64,000 nucleotides of DNA from an uncultured Lachnospiraceae bacterium (GCA_949949005.1 CATLHM010000010.1:60774-124773); one strand, 5' to 3'; positions 18,784 through 28,046 are shown, counted from the stretch's first letter. The notes: a model not told the origin generated them from the letters alone. Translations and numbers: made by a program.

Positions 18784-18805
18784 AACGGCAAATTATTTTG
18801 CCGTT
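18784..18805. repeat. Perfect 9-bp inverted repeat upstream of the ABC exporter
   Basis: AACGGCAAA-TTAT-TTTGCCGTT, about 135 bp before the ATPase start on the minus strand. There is no T-tract, so an operator is more likely than a terminator. The rest of the 490-bp gap up to 19137 holds only the promoter listed next. Confidence 0.4.
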
Positions 18806-19006
18806 TCCTATAGTATAGAAAGGAAAGCTTACAATGAGGTGAAAAGCAGCTTACAGTTTTGTAAGGCGTATGCGTAAGCAAAGCGGCGATGCAGGGGGCG
18901 GCTTTGTAAACAAAGAATATCATATCATGAGGGGGATTCCTATCAATATATTCTGGCAAGACAGAAAATTTTTTAAATCTATGATAACAATATAGTAATC
19001 AAATGA

Positions 19007-19035
19007 TTGCATATGTATACAAAATACAGTATAAT
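19007..19035 (+). promoter_or_regulatory. Promoter of the RelB-type antitoxin gene
   Basis: TTGCAT (19007-19012), 17 bp, then consensus TATAAT (19030-19035). The antitoxin start codon is about 100 bp downstream. Confidence 0.6.
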
Positions 19036-19137
19036 AAAAGGGCTACAAAAGGAAATGCTACTGTGAAAAATAAATGTTTCACAGGCAAATTTGTGTTAAC
19101 GCCTCAATTTGCAGGTGTTGGCAGCATGGAGGTTATT

Positions 19138-19431
19138 ATGGCAAACTCATTAGTCCAGTTCCGTACAGACGATACTTCTAAAATCAAGGCGACGAATATC
19201 TGTGAGCGTCTGGGGATTGACCTGCCCACATATATGCGGATGTGTATTTCGAGACTGATCCAGGAAAATGGTATTCCGTTCAGCATGAAGCTTGAAAAGG
19301 AGCCTGAAAACCGTGCAGTGGCGGCAATGAAGGTGGCCAGCCGTATTGCGGAGGAAAATGGAATATCCGATATGACGCTGGATGAGATTAATGATGAGAT
19401 TGCAGAGACAAGGAAGCAGGGAAGCTTATGA
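19138..19431 (+). CDS. RelB/DinJ-family antitoxin (orphaned)
   Basis: I chose the ATG at 19138 because GGAGG lies five bases before it; the shorter 97-residue product begins MANSLVQFRTDD. This has the ribbon-helix-helix of RelB/DinJ antitoxins: beta strand SLVQFRTDD, then KATNICERLGIDLPTYMRMCISRLIQENGIPF. The C-terminal third (MTLDEINDEIAETRKQG) is the acidic toxin-wrapping segment. In intact loci a PIN-family or RelE-type toxin gene overlaps its stop codon; here only a 16-residue toxin stub remains. It may still act as a DNA-binding regulator of its own promoter. Confidence 0.8.
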   Translation: MANSLVQFRTDDTSKIKATNICERLGIDLPTYMRMCISRLIQENGIPFSMKLEKEPENRAVAAMKVASRIAEENGISDMTLDEINDEIAETRKQGSL

Positions 19432-19478
19432 AATATTATGCGGTCATTGATACAAATGTACTTGTTTCGGCTGGCTAA
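19428..19478 (+). pseudogene. Truncated PIN-domain toxin start
   Basis: Overlapping the antitoxin stop as ATGA is a frame encoding MKYYAVIDTNVLVSAG and then TAA. This is the first strand of PIN-family toxins, including the catalytic first Asp in VIDTNVLVSA, after which the sequence breaks off. Only 19 bp later comes the end of the convergent histidine kinase gene, so the rest of the toxin (about 120 residues) has been lost, most likely by a deletion or rearrangement with its endpoint at about 19470. Confidence 0.75.
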
Positions 19479-19497
19479 AACTTTCATTTGTCCGTTT

Positions 19498-20793
19498 TCA
19501 TCCCGGCAGTGTCAGGGTAAAGGTTGTCCCTTCCCCAGGCCTGCTTTGCACGGACAGGGTTCCGCCCTGTCCCTCTATGATGGACTTGGCCAGAGGCAGG
19601 CCCAGGCCGACCCCGTTTTTGCAACTCTTCGAGTTTTTCTTCGAAGCCCTGTAAAAGCGCCTGAAAATATAGTAAATATCCTTTTCGTCAATGCCCGTCC
19701 CATCGTCGGCGACAAAGATCCTGACGGATTCCGGGAGCTTTTCCCAGGACACAGAGATATGTCCCTGGCAATCCGTATGATCCAGCGCATTTTTTACCAG
19801 ATTTCCCAGGGCTTCGCCTGTCCATTGAAGGTCACAGTTTACCCAGACATTTTCATCCCCGGTGAGCAGAATCTGTTTTTGCTCCTGCCCGGCCCGCACC
19901 AGGAGCTGGGACAGGGCCCTTGCCGCCAGGTCGGGCACAGGCCAGGGCTGTTTTTCAAACAGGACGGATCCCGCATCCAGCCGGGTAACCTTGAGCAGGG
20001 TCTGGATCAGCTCTTCCATCCGGGCAAGGGAGGCGGCGCTTTTCACAAGAAAAGACAGGGCGGTTTCCCTGCTTCCTGTGTCAGAGGAAATTTCAGACTC
20101 AATAATTTCGTTATACATGGTAAGGGCAGAGAGGGGTGTCTTTAGCTGATGGGAAATATCCGATATGGTTTCCTTCAGAAAATTTTTAGCCTCCAGAGCC
20201 TTTTCATTTTCCGCAGAAAGGGCGTTGGCAAGGGTATCAATCTTTCCGAAAAGCCGGTAAAGACTCCCCTCGCCGGTTCGGGGAAGATGTTCTGATAAGC
20301 CTTCCTTCATAAAACGGTCAATGAAGCCCACGGCCTTCTCATAGAGCCTTTCCCTCCGGCAAAGAAAATGGCCGCACAAAAGCAAAAGGCTCCCCCACAA
20401 CAAGAGCAAAAGCCCCGCAAGCCCAAGTCCCATATCTCTGTGCAAGTCTCTGATCCGTGGCAGGAAAAAGAGCTCCGTATCTCCGCCGATTCCCATGCGC
20501 AGGAGAAGAGCCTTCCCCTTTTCCGTGGCGGCATTCTTTGATCCTGCCGCTTCCGTTTCCAAAGCCGCCTTATCCAAAGCCTCCTTTTCCGAAAAAGCCC
20601 GTGCGATCACGGTTTCGTTCACTCCCTGCTCCAGGAGAGAGGAAACGACGCGCCCGTCGTGCTCCAGGAAAGCCTTTTTCATTTCCTGTCCGTTTGCCCG
20701 CCACAGAATCCCGGCTAACAGAGTCGCCCCGGTCAGGATCAGTACGATATGAAAAAAATATTTTTTCTGTTCATTATCCGCCAAAAAAGTCAT
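19498..20793 (-). CDS. Sensor histidine kinase
   Basis: A 431-residue classic membrane sensor: helix 1 at about 15-31, an extracytoplasmic domain of roughly 85 residues with heptad-like Ala/Glu/Lys content, helix 2 at about 122-143, a linker, HisKA with phospho-acceptor His215 in SDISHQLKTPLSAL, and HATPase_c (N-box ALGNLVKNALDHT, G1 VADDGTGID, G2 GVGLGLPLAKSI). The start ATG overlaps the regulator stop (TCATGA). It phosphorylates the OmpR-type regulator encoded just upstream. The sizeable external domain distinguishes it from BceS intramembrane sensors. The signal is unknown. Confidence 0.9.
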   Translation of the reverse strand: MTFLADNEQKKYFFHIVLILTGATLLAGILWRANGQEMKKAFLEHDGRVVSSLLEQGVNETVIARAFSEKEALDKAALETEAAGSKNAATEKGKALLLRMGIGGDTELFFLPRIRDLHRDMGLGLAGLLLLLWGSLLLLCGHFLCRRERLYEKAVGFIDRFMKEGLSEHLPRTGEGSLYRLFGKIDTLANALSAENEKALEAKNFLKETISDISHQLKTPLSALTMYNEIIESEISSDTGSRETALSFLVKSAASLARMEELIQTLLKVTRLDAGSVLFEKQPWPVPDLAARALSQLLVRAGQEQKQILLTGDENVWVNCDLQWTGEALGNLVKNALDHTDCQGHISVSWEKLPESVRIFVADDGTGIDEKDIYYIFRRFYRASKKNSKSCKNGVGLGLPLAKSIIEGQGGTLSVQSRPGEGTTFTLTLPG

Positions 20794-21533
20794 GATTCCC
20801 CTCCCTCCTGCCAGAGGTAGCCAAACCCTCTGGCGGTGATCAGATGTTCCGGCCTGGAGGGATCTTTTTCTATCTTTTGCCGAAGGCGCCTGATGTAGAC
20901 GGAAAGGGTGTTATCGTCCACAAAATTTCCGAAGCCGTCCCACAGCTTTTCGAAGAGAATCTCTCTGGTGACCACCCTGTCGTGGGAGCGGACAAGCAGG
21001 CACAAAATCCGGTATTCCACCTGGGTGAGCTCTAATTTTTCTCCCCGCAGAAATACCCTGCTCCCGGCAAGGTCGATCCGGATGTCTCCGCACACAATAT
21101 CTCCACAAACAAGATTTTTATTGGATTCGGGGATTTCCGGGCTCTGCTTCACCCCGGCCCTGCGCAGGAGCGCCCGGATTCGGGAGAGAAGCTCTCCCAG
21201 CTTAAAGGGCTTTCCGATATAGTCATCGCCGCCGCTGTCCAGTCCCCGGATGATGTTCATCTCATCATCGGAGGCGGTGAGGAAAATGATGGGAACCTGA
21301 TTTTGTTCTTTCCGCAGCGTCTCACAGACCGAGAAGCCGGTGCCGTCGGGCAGTGTCACATCCAAAAGCAGCAGGTCGTATGATTTTTGAGTAAGAAGCG
21401 TCATGGCTTCCTGTACACTCTCTGCGCTTTCCACCGCATAGCCGTTTTTTTGAAGAGAGTAGCACAGACCCTCCGCAAGGCTTATATCATCCTCTAGAAG
21501 TAAGATTTTGTTTTGATTTTTATCGGGATTCAT
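20790..21533 (-). CDS. OmpR-family response regulator
   Basis: A 247-residue regulator with a receiver domain (acidic pocket EDD at 14-16, phospho-acceptor Asp58 in LLLLDVTLPDG, Lys in IGKPF) and a C-terminal winged helix (LTQVEYRILCLLVRSHDRVVTREIL and DDNTLSVYIRRLRQKIE). It pairs with the histidine kinase downstream. Likely targets are its own operon and possibly the MacB-type exporter 2.5 kb away. Confidence 0.92.
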   Translation of the reverse strand: MNPDKNQNKILLLEDDISLAEGLCYSLQKNGYAVESAESVQEAMTLLTQKSYDLLLLDVTLPDGTGFSVCETLRKEQNQVPIIFLTASDDEMNIIRGLDSGGDDYIGKPFKLGELLSRIRALLRRAGVKQSPEIPESNKNLVCGDIVCGDIRIDLAGSRVFLRGEKLELTQVEYRILCLLVRSHDRVVTREILFEKLWDGFGNFVDDNTLSVYIRRLRQKIEKDPSRPEHLITARGFGYLWQEGGES

Positions 21534-21766
21534 TTGGGCTCCTTTTCATTTGATATTCTGCGTTTTGGAGTTTTAATGTTCGTTTACAAATCATATAGCA
21601 TAGTATAACAAAACGTACCGGAATTGGGAACCGTTCTGTTTGCCAAAAGAATTTGCCGTATTGTCTTTAAGAAACTTTCGAATATCTGGTATTTCCTGAA
21701 TAATCGTGCTAATATGAAAACAGACAAATCTCTTTTCAGATATAAAAAGCGCAGACAGGAGCCATT

Positions 21767-23290
21767 ATGAATCAAGAAAAAATAACCAAGAAAAATCTGA
21801 TCTTTTTCCCCCTAGGGACCATGGGAAGGGATGCGGTATACAGCCTGATCAACAGCTATCTGCTAACCTTCGTGCTCTTTACCCATTCGCTGGACGCGGC
21901 GCAGCTTGCGGCTATCACCGGTGTTATGATCGCGGCCCGGGCTTTTGACGCCCTCAACGACCCGGTGATGGGAAATATTATCGAGAGAACCCGTTCCCGG
22001 TTCGGCAAGTTTAAGCCCTGGCTGGCGGCAGGAGGAGTGTCAACCTCGGTGGTGATTTTTTTGCTGTTTAATGTCCGTCTCCAGGGGTGGCCTTTTGTGT
22101 GGTTCTTTGCACTGATGTATTTTGCTTTCAGCATTACCTATACCATGAGTGATATTTCCTACTGGGGTATGATTCCGGCCCTTGGCTCGGATGCGGACGC
22201 GCGCAATCGCTTTACCTCCAGAACCACATTGTTTGCGGGAATCGGGGGCACGCTGGCCGCCATTTTGATTCCCCTGTTCACCACCGGAGCCGGAGCCCTG
22301 GGGGGCAGCACCGCGGTGGCCTACGGGAGAGTGGCGCTGATTATCGCCATCCTTGCCCCGCTGTTTATCCTGTTTACCCTGCTGGGGGTAAGGGAACGCC
22401 GGGAGGGGAACAGGGCGGCGAAGAGAGAGCGGTTTTCCTTCAGGCAGATCATCAAGACCATTGCACGGAACGATCAGTTGGTGTGGGTGGCGGTGATTTT
22501 TCTGGTGCAGCAGGTGGGGAATGGGCTGGTGATCGGAGGCATCGGCTCCACTTATATCTATTTTACCTTCGGTTACAACGGCGGGCTGTACTCTCTGTTT
22601 AACACGGTGGGGATGCTGGCTACCGGGGTTCTGATGATTTTTTATCCCATGATTTCCAGGCATATCCACCGCAAGAGGCTGATGGGGATCATGGCGGTGA
22701 TTTCCGTGGCGGGCTATGGAATGATGCTGGCCTCGCTTTTGACCCCGGAGGTCAACATGGTAAGGTTCTGGATTCTGGTGCTGGGGTATATGTTTTCCAA
22801 TTTCGGGCAGTACGGTTTTTATCTGATTATGATGATTTCCATTATGAATACGGTGGAATACAATGAATACAAATTCGGCACTAGGGACGAGGGAATCATC
22901 ACCTCCCTGCGGCCTTTTATCACCAAGATGAGCTCCGCGCTGATCGTAGCCCTTACCTCCGCCATTTATCTGATCTTTGGGGTTACCGGTTACACCAACC
23001 AGATCTCCGATTTGGAGCAGCGCTGCGCCCAGGGGCTGATCTCTGAGGAGCAAAAGCTTACGGAAATATCGGGAGTGATCTTCGGAACCACAGGAGGGCA
23101 GTACGGGGGCGTTACATTAGGGCAGAGCCTGGGGCTTTTGTTTGCCATGACGGTTCTGCCCTGCGCCCTGATGCTGGCTTCCTATTTCCTGTACAAGAGG
23201 AAATATAAGCTGGACGAGGAGGAGTATGACAGGATTTGCGCGGAGCTTGCGAAAAAACAGCGGCAGCCAGGGGCGGGGAAGCCGGTGTGA
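21767..23290 (+). CDS. GPH-family sugar:cation symporter
   Basis: A 507-residue, 12-helix carrier of the glycoside-pentoside-hexuronide family. The conserved RTRSRFGKFKPW loop near residue 70 and the DALNDPVMG segment are family hallmarks. It imports a glycoside together with Na+ or H+. The alpha-glucosidase gene begins 49 bp downstream on the same strand, so an alpha-glucoside (for example an isomalto- or malto-disaccharide) is the most likely substrate. AGGAG precedes the ATG. Confidence 0.88.
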   Translation: MNQEKITKKNLIFFPLGTMGRDAVYSLINSYLLTFVLFTHSLDAAQLAAITGVMIAARAFDALNDPVMGNIIERTRSRFGKFKPWLAAGGVSTSVVIFLLFNVRLQGWPFVWFFALMYFAFSITYTMSDISYWGMIPALGSDADARNRFTSRTTLFAGIGGTLAAILIPLFTTGAGALGGSTAVAYGRVALIIAILAPLFILFTLLGVRERREGNRAAKRERFSFRQIIKTIARNDQLVWVAVIFLVQQVGNGLVIGGIGSTYIYFTFGYNGGLYSLFNTVGMLATGVLMIFYPMISRHIHRKRLMGIMAVISVAGYGMMLASLLTPEVNMVRFWILVLGYMFSNFGQYGFYLIMMISIMNTVEYNEYKFGTRDEGIITSLRPFITKMSSALIVALTSAIYLIFGVTGYTNQISDLEQRCAQGLISEEQKLTEISGVIFGTTGGQYGGVTLGQSLGLLFAMTVLPCALMLASYFLYKRKYKLDEEEYDRICAELAKKQRQPGAGKPV

Positions 23291-23339
23291 AAACTAAATT
23301 TTCGAGCATGCACCGGCGACGGAAAGGGAAAGGTTTTTT

Positions 23340-25211
23340 ATGGGGAAAAAGGAACACTGGATCACCTACGACAGCACGGTGGGGGAATTATATCATAGTC
23401 CGGTAGGGCATGACGCGCTGGCAAGGATACTGCTGCAGCTTGGGATACCGGAGAGGGCGATCACCAACAGGGCGGTTTCCTCGCTGACGCTTCGCACCAT
23501 TGCCAATCTGACGAGAAAGAAGCTGGGGATGGATTTTTTTGACGCCCTTTTAAATCTGGTGGACGCAGAGGAGGACGAGCCCGTGGCCTTCAAAGGAAGG
23601 ATTACGCCCAAATGGTGGAAGGAAGCGGTGTTTTATCAGATTTATCCCAGAAGCTTTTGCGACGGGAACGGGGATGGGATCGGCGATCTGCCGGGCATCA
23701 TTAGTAAGCTGGACTATTTGCAGAGGCTGGGGGTGGACGCCCTCTGGCTCTCTCCCGTTTATGATTCTCCCAATGACGACAACGGCTATGACATCCGGGA
23801 TTATGACAAGATTATGGAAGAGTTCGGCACCATGGAGGATTTTGAGCGTCTGCTGTCGGAGGTACACAAACGGGGAATGAGGTTGATCATGGATTTGGTG
23901 GTCAACCACACCTCCGACGAGCATGAGTGGTACAGGCAGGCCAGGCGGCCGGGTTCGCCTTATCGGGATTATTACTTTATTCAAAAGGACGACGGCAGCC
24001 ACACGCCGCCCAACAACTGGACTTCCTTTTTTTCCGGGCCGGCATGGAAGTATGAGGAGGAGACAGACAGTTGGGCGCTCCATCTTTTTTCAACGAAGCA
24101 GATGGACTTAAACTGGGACAATCCCAAAGTGCGGGAAGAGATCATTGCCATGATAAAAAGATGGCTTGCCCGGGGCGTGGACGGCTTCCGCATGGATGTG
24201 ATCAACTACATTTCCAAGGAAAAAGGGCTTCCCCAGGGCAATGAGGTGATCGGAAATCTGATGGGGTATTTCGGAATCGAACACTATTTTTACGGGCCAA
24301 AGCTTCACCAGTATTTGCGCGAGATCAGGGAAAAGGCCTTCGAGCCTTATCAGGCTTTTTCCGTGGGGGAAACGCCGGGGCTTGGCATGAAAATGGCCCA
24401 GCTTGTGACCGGACAGGAACGCCGGGAGCTGGATATGATCTTTTCCTTTGACCATTTGGAGACGCCGGGGCACGTGCGGTTTGAGGATTACGAATATGAC
24501 CTGAATTATTTCCGGGATTATATGATCGACTGGATGGAGCACTACGGCAATAACTGCTGGATGTCCCTTTTTTATAATAACCATGACAACCCCAGGATGA
24601 TCAGCAAGATCACCGGGGACGCCTCCCGCCACAGCGACCTGGCAAAGCTTCTGGCTCTGATGCAGCTTACCCTGAAAGGGACGCCCTTTCTTTTCCAGGG
24701 GGACGAGATGGGGCTTGCCAATTATGAGTTTACCTCTATGGAACAGATCACGGACGTGGAAGCTAAGGGATATTTTGCGGAGCATATCCGAAAGGAGCCG
24801 GAAGAGCAGGTATTTGCCCGCATTCTTGCGGGAACCAGGGAACATGCCAGAGTACCCCTTCCCTGGAATAGAAAGGTGCCGCCCTGCTATGAGGGACTGA
24901 GCCAGGAGCCCAGGAGGGAGGTAACGGAGGCTTACCGGAGGCTGATTTGGCTGCGGCATAAGGAGAAAGCCTTTGTGTACGGCTCTTTTCGTGTGCTTTT
25001 CCGGAAAAAGAACCGGTTTGTGTACGCTCGTGCCCTTAAGGGGCGGGTCTATGTGATGGACTGTAATTTAGGCTCCGGGCCTTGCCGTGGGTTTCAACTG
25101 AAAGGACAGTGGAAGGTGGTCTATGATACCAGGTGGGACAAAGGGAAGAGGGCGGTAAATGCGAAGGTGCTTGAGGGGTATGAGGCGCGGATTTTACGGC
25201 TTGTCAGGTAG
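23340..25211 (+). CDS. GH13 alpha-glucosidase with N-terminal extension
   Basis: Residues from about 90 onward form a complete oligo-1,6-glucosidase/alpha-glucosidase: YQIYPRSFCDGNGDGIGDLPG, nucleophile Asp286 in GFRMDVIN, acid/base Glu344 in VGETPG, and transition-state Asp416 in NNHDNPR. The first 85 residues (MGKKEHWITYDSTVGELYHS onward) are absent from ordinary family members of about 550 residues; they are helical, with a TVGELYHSPVGHDAL start and a LTLRTIANLTRKKLGMDFF middle. No signal peptide. It should hydrolyse the alpha-glucoside brought in by the GPH symporter encoded upstream. Confidence 0.88.
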   Translation: MGKKEHWITYDSTVGELYHSPVGHDALARILLQLGIPERAITNRAVSSLTLRTIANLTRKKLGMDFFDALLNLVDAEEDEPVAFKGRITPKWWKEAVFYQIYPRSFCDGNGDGIGDLPGIISKLDYLQRLGVDALWLSPVYDSPNDDNGYDIRDYDKIMEEFGTMEDFERLLSEVHKRGMRLIMDLVVNHTSDEHEWYRQARRPGSPYRDYYFIQKDDGSHTPPNNWTSFFSGPAWKYEEETDSWALHLFSTKQMDLNWDNPKVREEIIAMIKRWLARGVDGFRMDVINYISKEKGLPQGNEVIGNLMGYFGIEHYFYGPKLHQYLREIREKAFEPYQAFSVGETPGLGMKMAQLVTGQERRELDMIFSFDHLETPGHVRFEDYEYDLNYFRDYMIDWMEHYGNNCWMSLFYNNHDNPRMISKITGDASRHSDLAKLLALMQLTLKGTPFLFQGDEMGLANYEFTSMEQITDVEAKGYFAEHIRKEPEEQVFARILAGTREHARVPLPWNRKVPPCYEGLSQEPRREVTEAYRRLIWLRHKEKAFVYGSFRVLFRKKNRFVYARALKGRVYVMDCNLGSGPCRGFQLKGQWKVVYDTRWDKGKRAVNAKVLEGYEARILRLVR

Positions 25212-25358
25212 GCAGATTTTGTATGCTATGTTTTCCGGATAGGAAGGGGTTCCAAAATTTTTGCTTTTTTCCTGCTATTTTTTGTTTAAACCGTTTCTTG
25301 CAAAGGGAGAAAAACAGTGTTAAGTTTAGAAAAAAGAGGGTAAGGGAGGAGACCATAG

Positions 25359-26627
25359 ATGTCTTATCATTATTTATTAGATTTAGCGCTGATTCTTTTG
25401 AGTACGAAGCTGTTTGGAATTTTTACAGGCAAGTTCCAGATGCCCAGGGTAGTGGGAGCTTTGCTTGCGGGGCTTGTGCTGGGGCCGGCCATGCTCAATA
25501 TTTTGTCGGAAACAGAGTTTTTGTCAAGGCTCAGCGAGCTGGGAGTGATTGTGATTCTCTTTACCGCCGGGATGGGTACTGACCTGCGGGAACTGAAAAG
25601 CGCCGGAAAGTCTGGCTTTCTGGTGGCGCTGTGCGGCGTGCTTGTGCCGATGGCTATGGGTGCGGGCTTTGGTTATCTTGCCGGGCGCGTTGGCTGGCTT
25701 ACGGATAACACCCTTTTGGAAAATATTTTCCTGGGCACGGTTCTTACCGCCACTTCCGTGAGTATTACCGTGGAGACATTGAAGGAGTTGGGATGCCTGG
25801 ACACCCGGGTGGGCAGCACCATCTTAGCCGCCGCCCTGATTGATGATGTGCTTGGCCTGGTGGCGCTGACGGTGGTAGCCAGCATGGCCGGGGACGGCAG
25901 CGGGCTGCTTCTGGTGCTTCTGAAGATTGTCCTGTTTTTTGTCTTTGCATTTGTGGCGGCTTTTGGAGGGATTTTTATTTTCCGCTGGCTGATCAACCAT
26001 GCACACCAGAAAAATCTCAGGAGATACCCGGTGTTTGCTTTCGTGATCTGTCTGCTGCTGGCCTACTGCGCGGAGGAATTTTTCGGCGTTGCGGACATTA
26101 TCGGCGCTTTTGTGGCCGGACTGGTGGTGGCATGTACCTCTAAAGCCGATTATATCCGCTCCAAATTCGAGCCCCTGAGCTATCTGCTCCTGACGCCGGT
26201 GTTTTTTGCCGGGATCGGCATCAAGGTAGAGCTTCCCCAGCTTACCGGAAGTCTCGTGGCGTTCTCGCTGTTGCTGCTGGCAGTGGCTATTTTGTCAAAA
26301 ATCATTGGCTGCGGACTGGGAGCTAAGGTCTGCGGCTATAATACGGCGGAGTGTATCCAGGTGGGAACCGGAATGGCCTGCCGTGGCGAGGTGGCCCTGA
26401 TCGTAGCCAACCGCGGGCTGTCCATGGGGGTTCTCAGCCAGGCGATGATGACGCCCATTGTGATTACGGTGGTGGGCTGCGCGGTGCTGACCCCGCTTCT
26501 GCTGAAGCTGGCTTTCAGCGGCCATTCCAGGCAGGGGAGCGATCAGAGCGTTCTTGCCGACCGGTATCACAGGGCGGAAAAGCTGGAGCAGGTATCGGAT
26601 GAGCTGTTGAGTAAGAAGGCCCGGTGA
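25359..26627 (+). CDS. CPA2-family cation:proton antiporter
   Basis: A 422-residue membrane protein with about 12 helices and the Na+/H+ exchanger fold: MPRVVGALLAGLVLGPAML near the start and the ion-binding ALIDDVLGLVAL motif (DD at about 163-164). There is no C-terminal TrkA-N domain; the polypeptide ends with a short charged tail. Likely role is Na+ or K+ extrusion and pH control. GGGAGGAGA precedes the ATG. Confidence 0.88.
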   Translation: MSYHYLLDLALILLSTKLFGIFTGKFQMPRVVGALLAGLVLGPAMLNILSETEFLSRLSELGVIVILFTAGMGTDLRELKSAGKSGFLVALCGVLVPMAMGAGFGYLAGRVGWLTDNTLLENIFLGTVLTATSVSITVETLKELGCLDTRVGSTILAAALIDDVLGLVALTVVASMAGDGSGLLLVLLKIVLFFVFAFVAAFGGIFIFRWLINHAHQKNLRRYPVFAFVICLLLAYCAEEFFGVADIIGAFVAGLVVACTSKADYIRSKFEPLSYLLLTPVFFAGIGIKVELPQLTGSLVAFSLLLLAVAILSKIIGCGLGAKVCGYNTAECIQVGTGMACRGEVALIVANRGLSMGVLSQAMMTPIVITVVGCAVLTPLLLKLAFSGHSRQGSDQSVLADRYHRAEKLEQVSDELLSKKAR

Positions 26628-26760
26628 GAACCGGTGGTTTTGAGTGGAAAGCCCGCGGGAGGATGACGCCCGGTGCAGAAAAGGCCCGGCGCACAGATGA
26701 GGCCCGGCGTGGATGCGCCCCGGTGAGGGGATAAAGTCCCAAAAGGCAGGAGAGATAAGT

Positions 26761-27381
26761 GTGAAGATACTGATAACAGGGTTTGACGCTTTCGGGGGAG
26801 AGAAGATCAACCCTTCCATTGAAACGGTAAAAAGGCTGCCGGATGTGATTGCAGGCGCAGAGATGATCCGGCTGGAGATCCCCACGGTGCGCTATAAGTC
26901 CCTTGATGCGGTGGAAAAGGCCATAGAGAAATACGATCCTGACGTGGTGCTTTCCATCGGTCAGGCAGGAGGGCGGGCTGACATTTCCGTGGAGCGCATA
27001 GGAATCAATGTGGATGATTTCCGGATTCCGGACAACGAGGGGAATCAGGCGGTGGATGAGCCTGTCTGCCCCCAGGGGCCGGATGCCTATTTTGTTAAGG
27101 TGCCTGTCAAAGCCATGGCAGCCAGGATCCGGGAGAGGAATATTCCGGCCAGTGTTTCCAATACGGCGGGTACCTTTGTGTGCAACCATGTGATCTATGG
27201 AGTATGCCACATGATCGCTCAAAAGTACCCGGGAAAGCGCAGCGGATTTATCCACATTCCTTATCTGCCGGAGCAGACGCTGGACAAACGGAACATGCCC
27301 TCCATGTCTCTGGAAATGACGGTGGAGGCGGTGACGGCGGCTGTCCAGGCGATTGTGGAAAGCGGACAGGACCCTGCCTAA
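26761..27381 (+). CDS. pcp: Pyroglutamyl-peptidase I
   Basis: Removes N-terminal pyroglutamate from peptides. The start is the GTG at 26761 (AGGAGAG upstream), giving 206 residues, the usual length. The catalytic triad is intact: Glu78 in SVERIGIN, Cys141 in SNTAGTFVCNHVIYG and His165 in GFIHIPYLPEQ. The N-terminus KILITGFDAFGGEKINPS is diagnostic. Cytosolic. Confidence 0.95.
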   Translation: MKILITGFDAFGGEKINPSIETVKRLPDVIAGAEMIRLEIPTVRYKSLDAVEKAIEKYDPDVVLSIGQAGGRADISVERIGINVDDFRIPDNEGNQAVDEPVCPQGPDAYFVKVPVKAMAARIRERNIPASVSNTAGTFVCNHVIYGVCHMIAQKYPGKRSGFIHIPYLPEQTLDKRNMPSMSLEMTVEAVTAAVQAIVESGQDPA

Positions 27382-27560
27382 TATAAAATCTATTAAAAAT
27401 CAATAAAAGATCAAGTTTTTCCGAGAAAGCGTCTGGTTACTTTCAAACCCTCTCATTGCCAATCCACATTTCATAAGATATGATTGTATCGTAATGACAA
27501 AATAGCAGCTGTCACAGAAAAAATATGGCGGCTGCACCAGAATAAAGGAGGCTTAGGACA

Positions 27561-28046
27561 ATGGCAAACGAAGAGAAAAAAGATTTTAACGCAATGCTGA
27601 AGGATTCTAAGGATATGCCCAAGTTTCAGATTATCACAGACGAAAAAAGCATAGAGAAATACGGCGGGAACAGGATGTATTTTGCACCCCCTGCCGACTA
27701 CGACAGGGTAATGCGTCTTGTGCCCTTTGGGAAGCTTCTCACGGTAGGGGAAATCAGGGATTACTTTGCAGGGGAAAGCGGGGCTGATTTTACGGAGCCC
27801 ATCACGGCAGGAATATTCGTCTCCATCGCCGCCTGGGCCAGCGATCAGCGGGAAACGGATAAAACGCCTTACTGGAGAACCCTGAAAGCAAATGGGGAAT
27901 TGAATCCCAAATACCCCGGAGGCGTTATGGCCCAAAAGGAAATGCTGGAAAAAGAGGGGCATACCGTGATCCAAAGGGGCAGAACAAACATCAGGTATTA
28001 TGTTAAGGATTACGAGAAAGCGTTGTTCTCATTAAGTAATTTATGA
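27561..28046 (+). CDS. Alkyltransferase-like protein of the MGMT family (no catalytic Cys)
   Basis: The 161-residue protein aligns with the DNA-binding half of O6-methylguanine-DNA methyltransferases: VPFGKLLTVGEIRDYF (helix-turn-helix), a strand/helix with PITAGIFVSI, then PYWRTLKANGELN in place of the active-site PCHRVI...G, and MLEKEGHTV. The Cys acceptor is replaced, with P-Y-W-R at the P-C-H-R position. Such proteins (ATLs) bind alkylated bases without repairing them and hand them to excision repair. AAAGGAGG precedes the ATG. It is monocistronic. Confidence 0.7.
   Translation: MANEEKKDFNAMLKDSKDMPKFQIITDEKSIEKYGGNRMYFAPPADYDRVMRLVPFGKLLTVGEIRDYFAGESGADFTEPITAGIFVSIAAWASDQRETDKTPYWRTLKANGELNPKYPGGVMAQKEMLEKEGHTVIQRGRTNIRYYVKDYEKALFSLSNL

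Noticed and set aside
18784..18805. Inverted repeat as a terminator
   Set aside because: No T-tract on either strand; kept only as a repeat or operator candidate.
15575..21533. Bce-type antimicrobial peptide resistance module
   Set aside because: The permease is a double-FtsX MacB type rather than BceB, the kinase has a large external domain, and an antitoxin gene separates the two units.
22040..23053. 337-codon frame antisense to the GPH symporter
   Set aside because: His/Gln/Pro-rich shadow of a membrane protein gene; no start signal.
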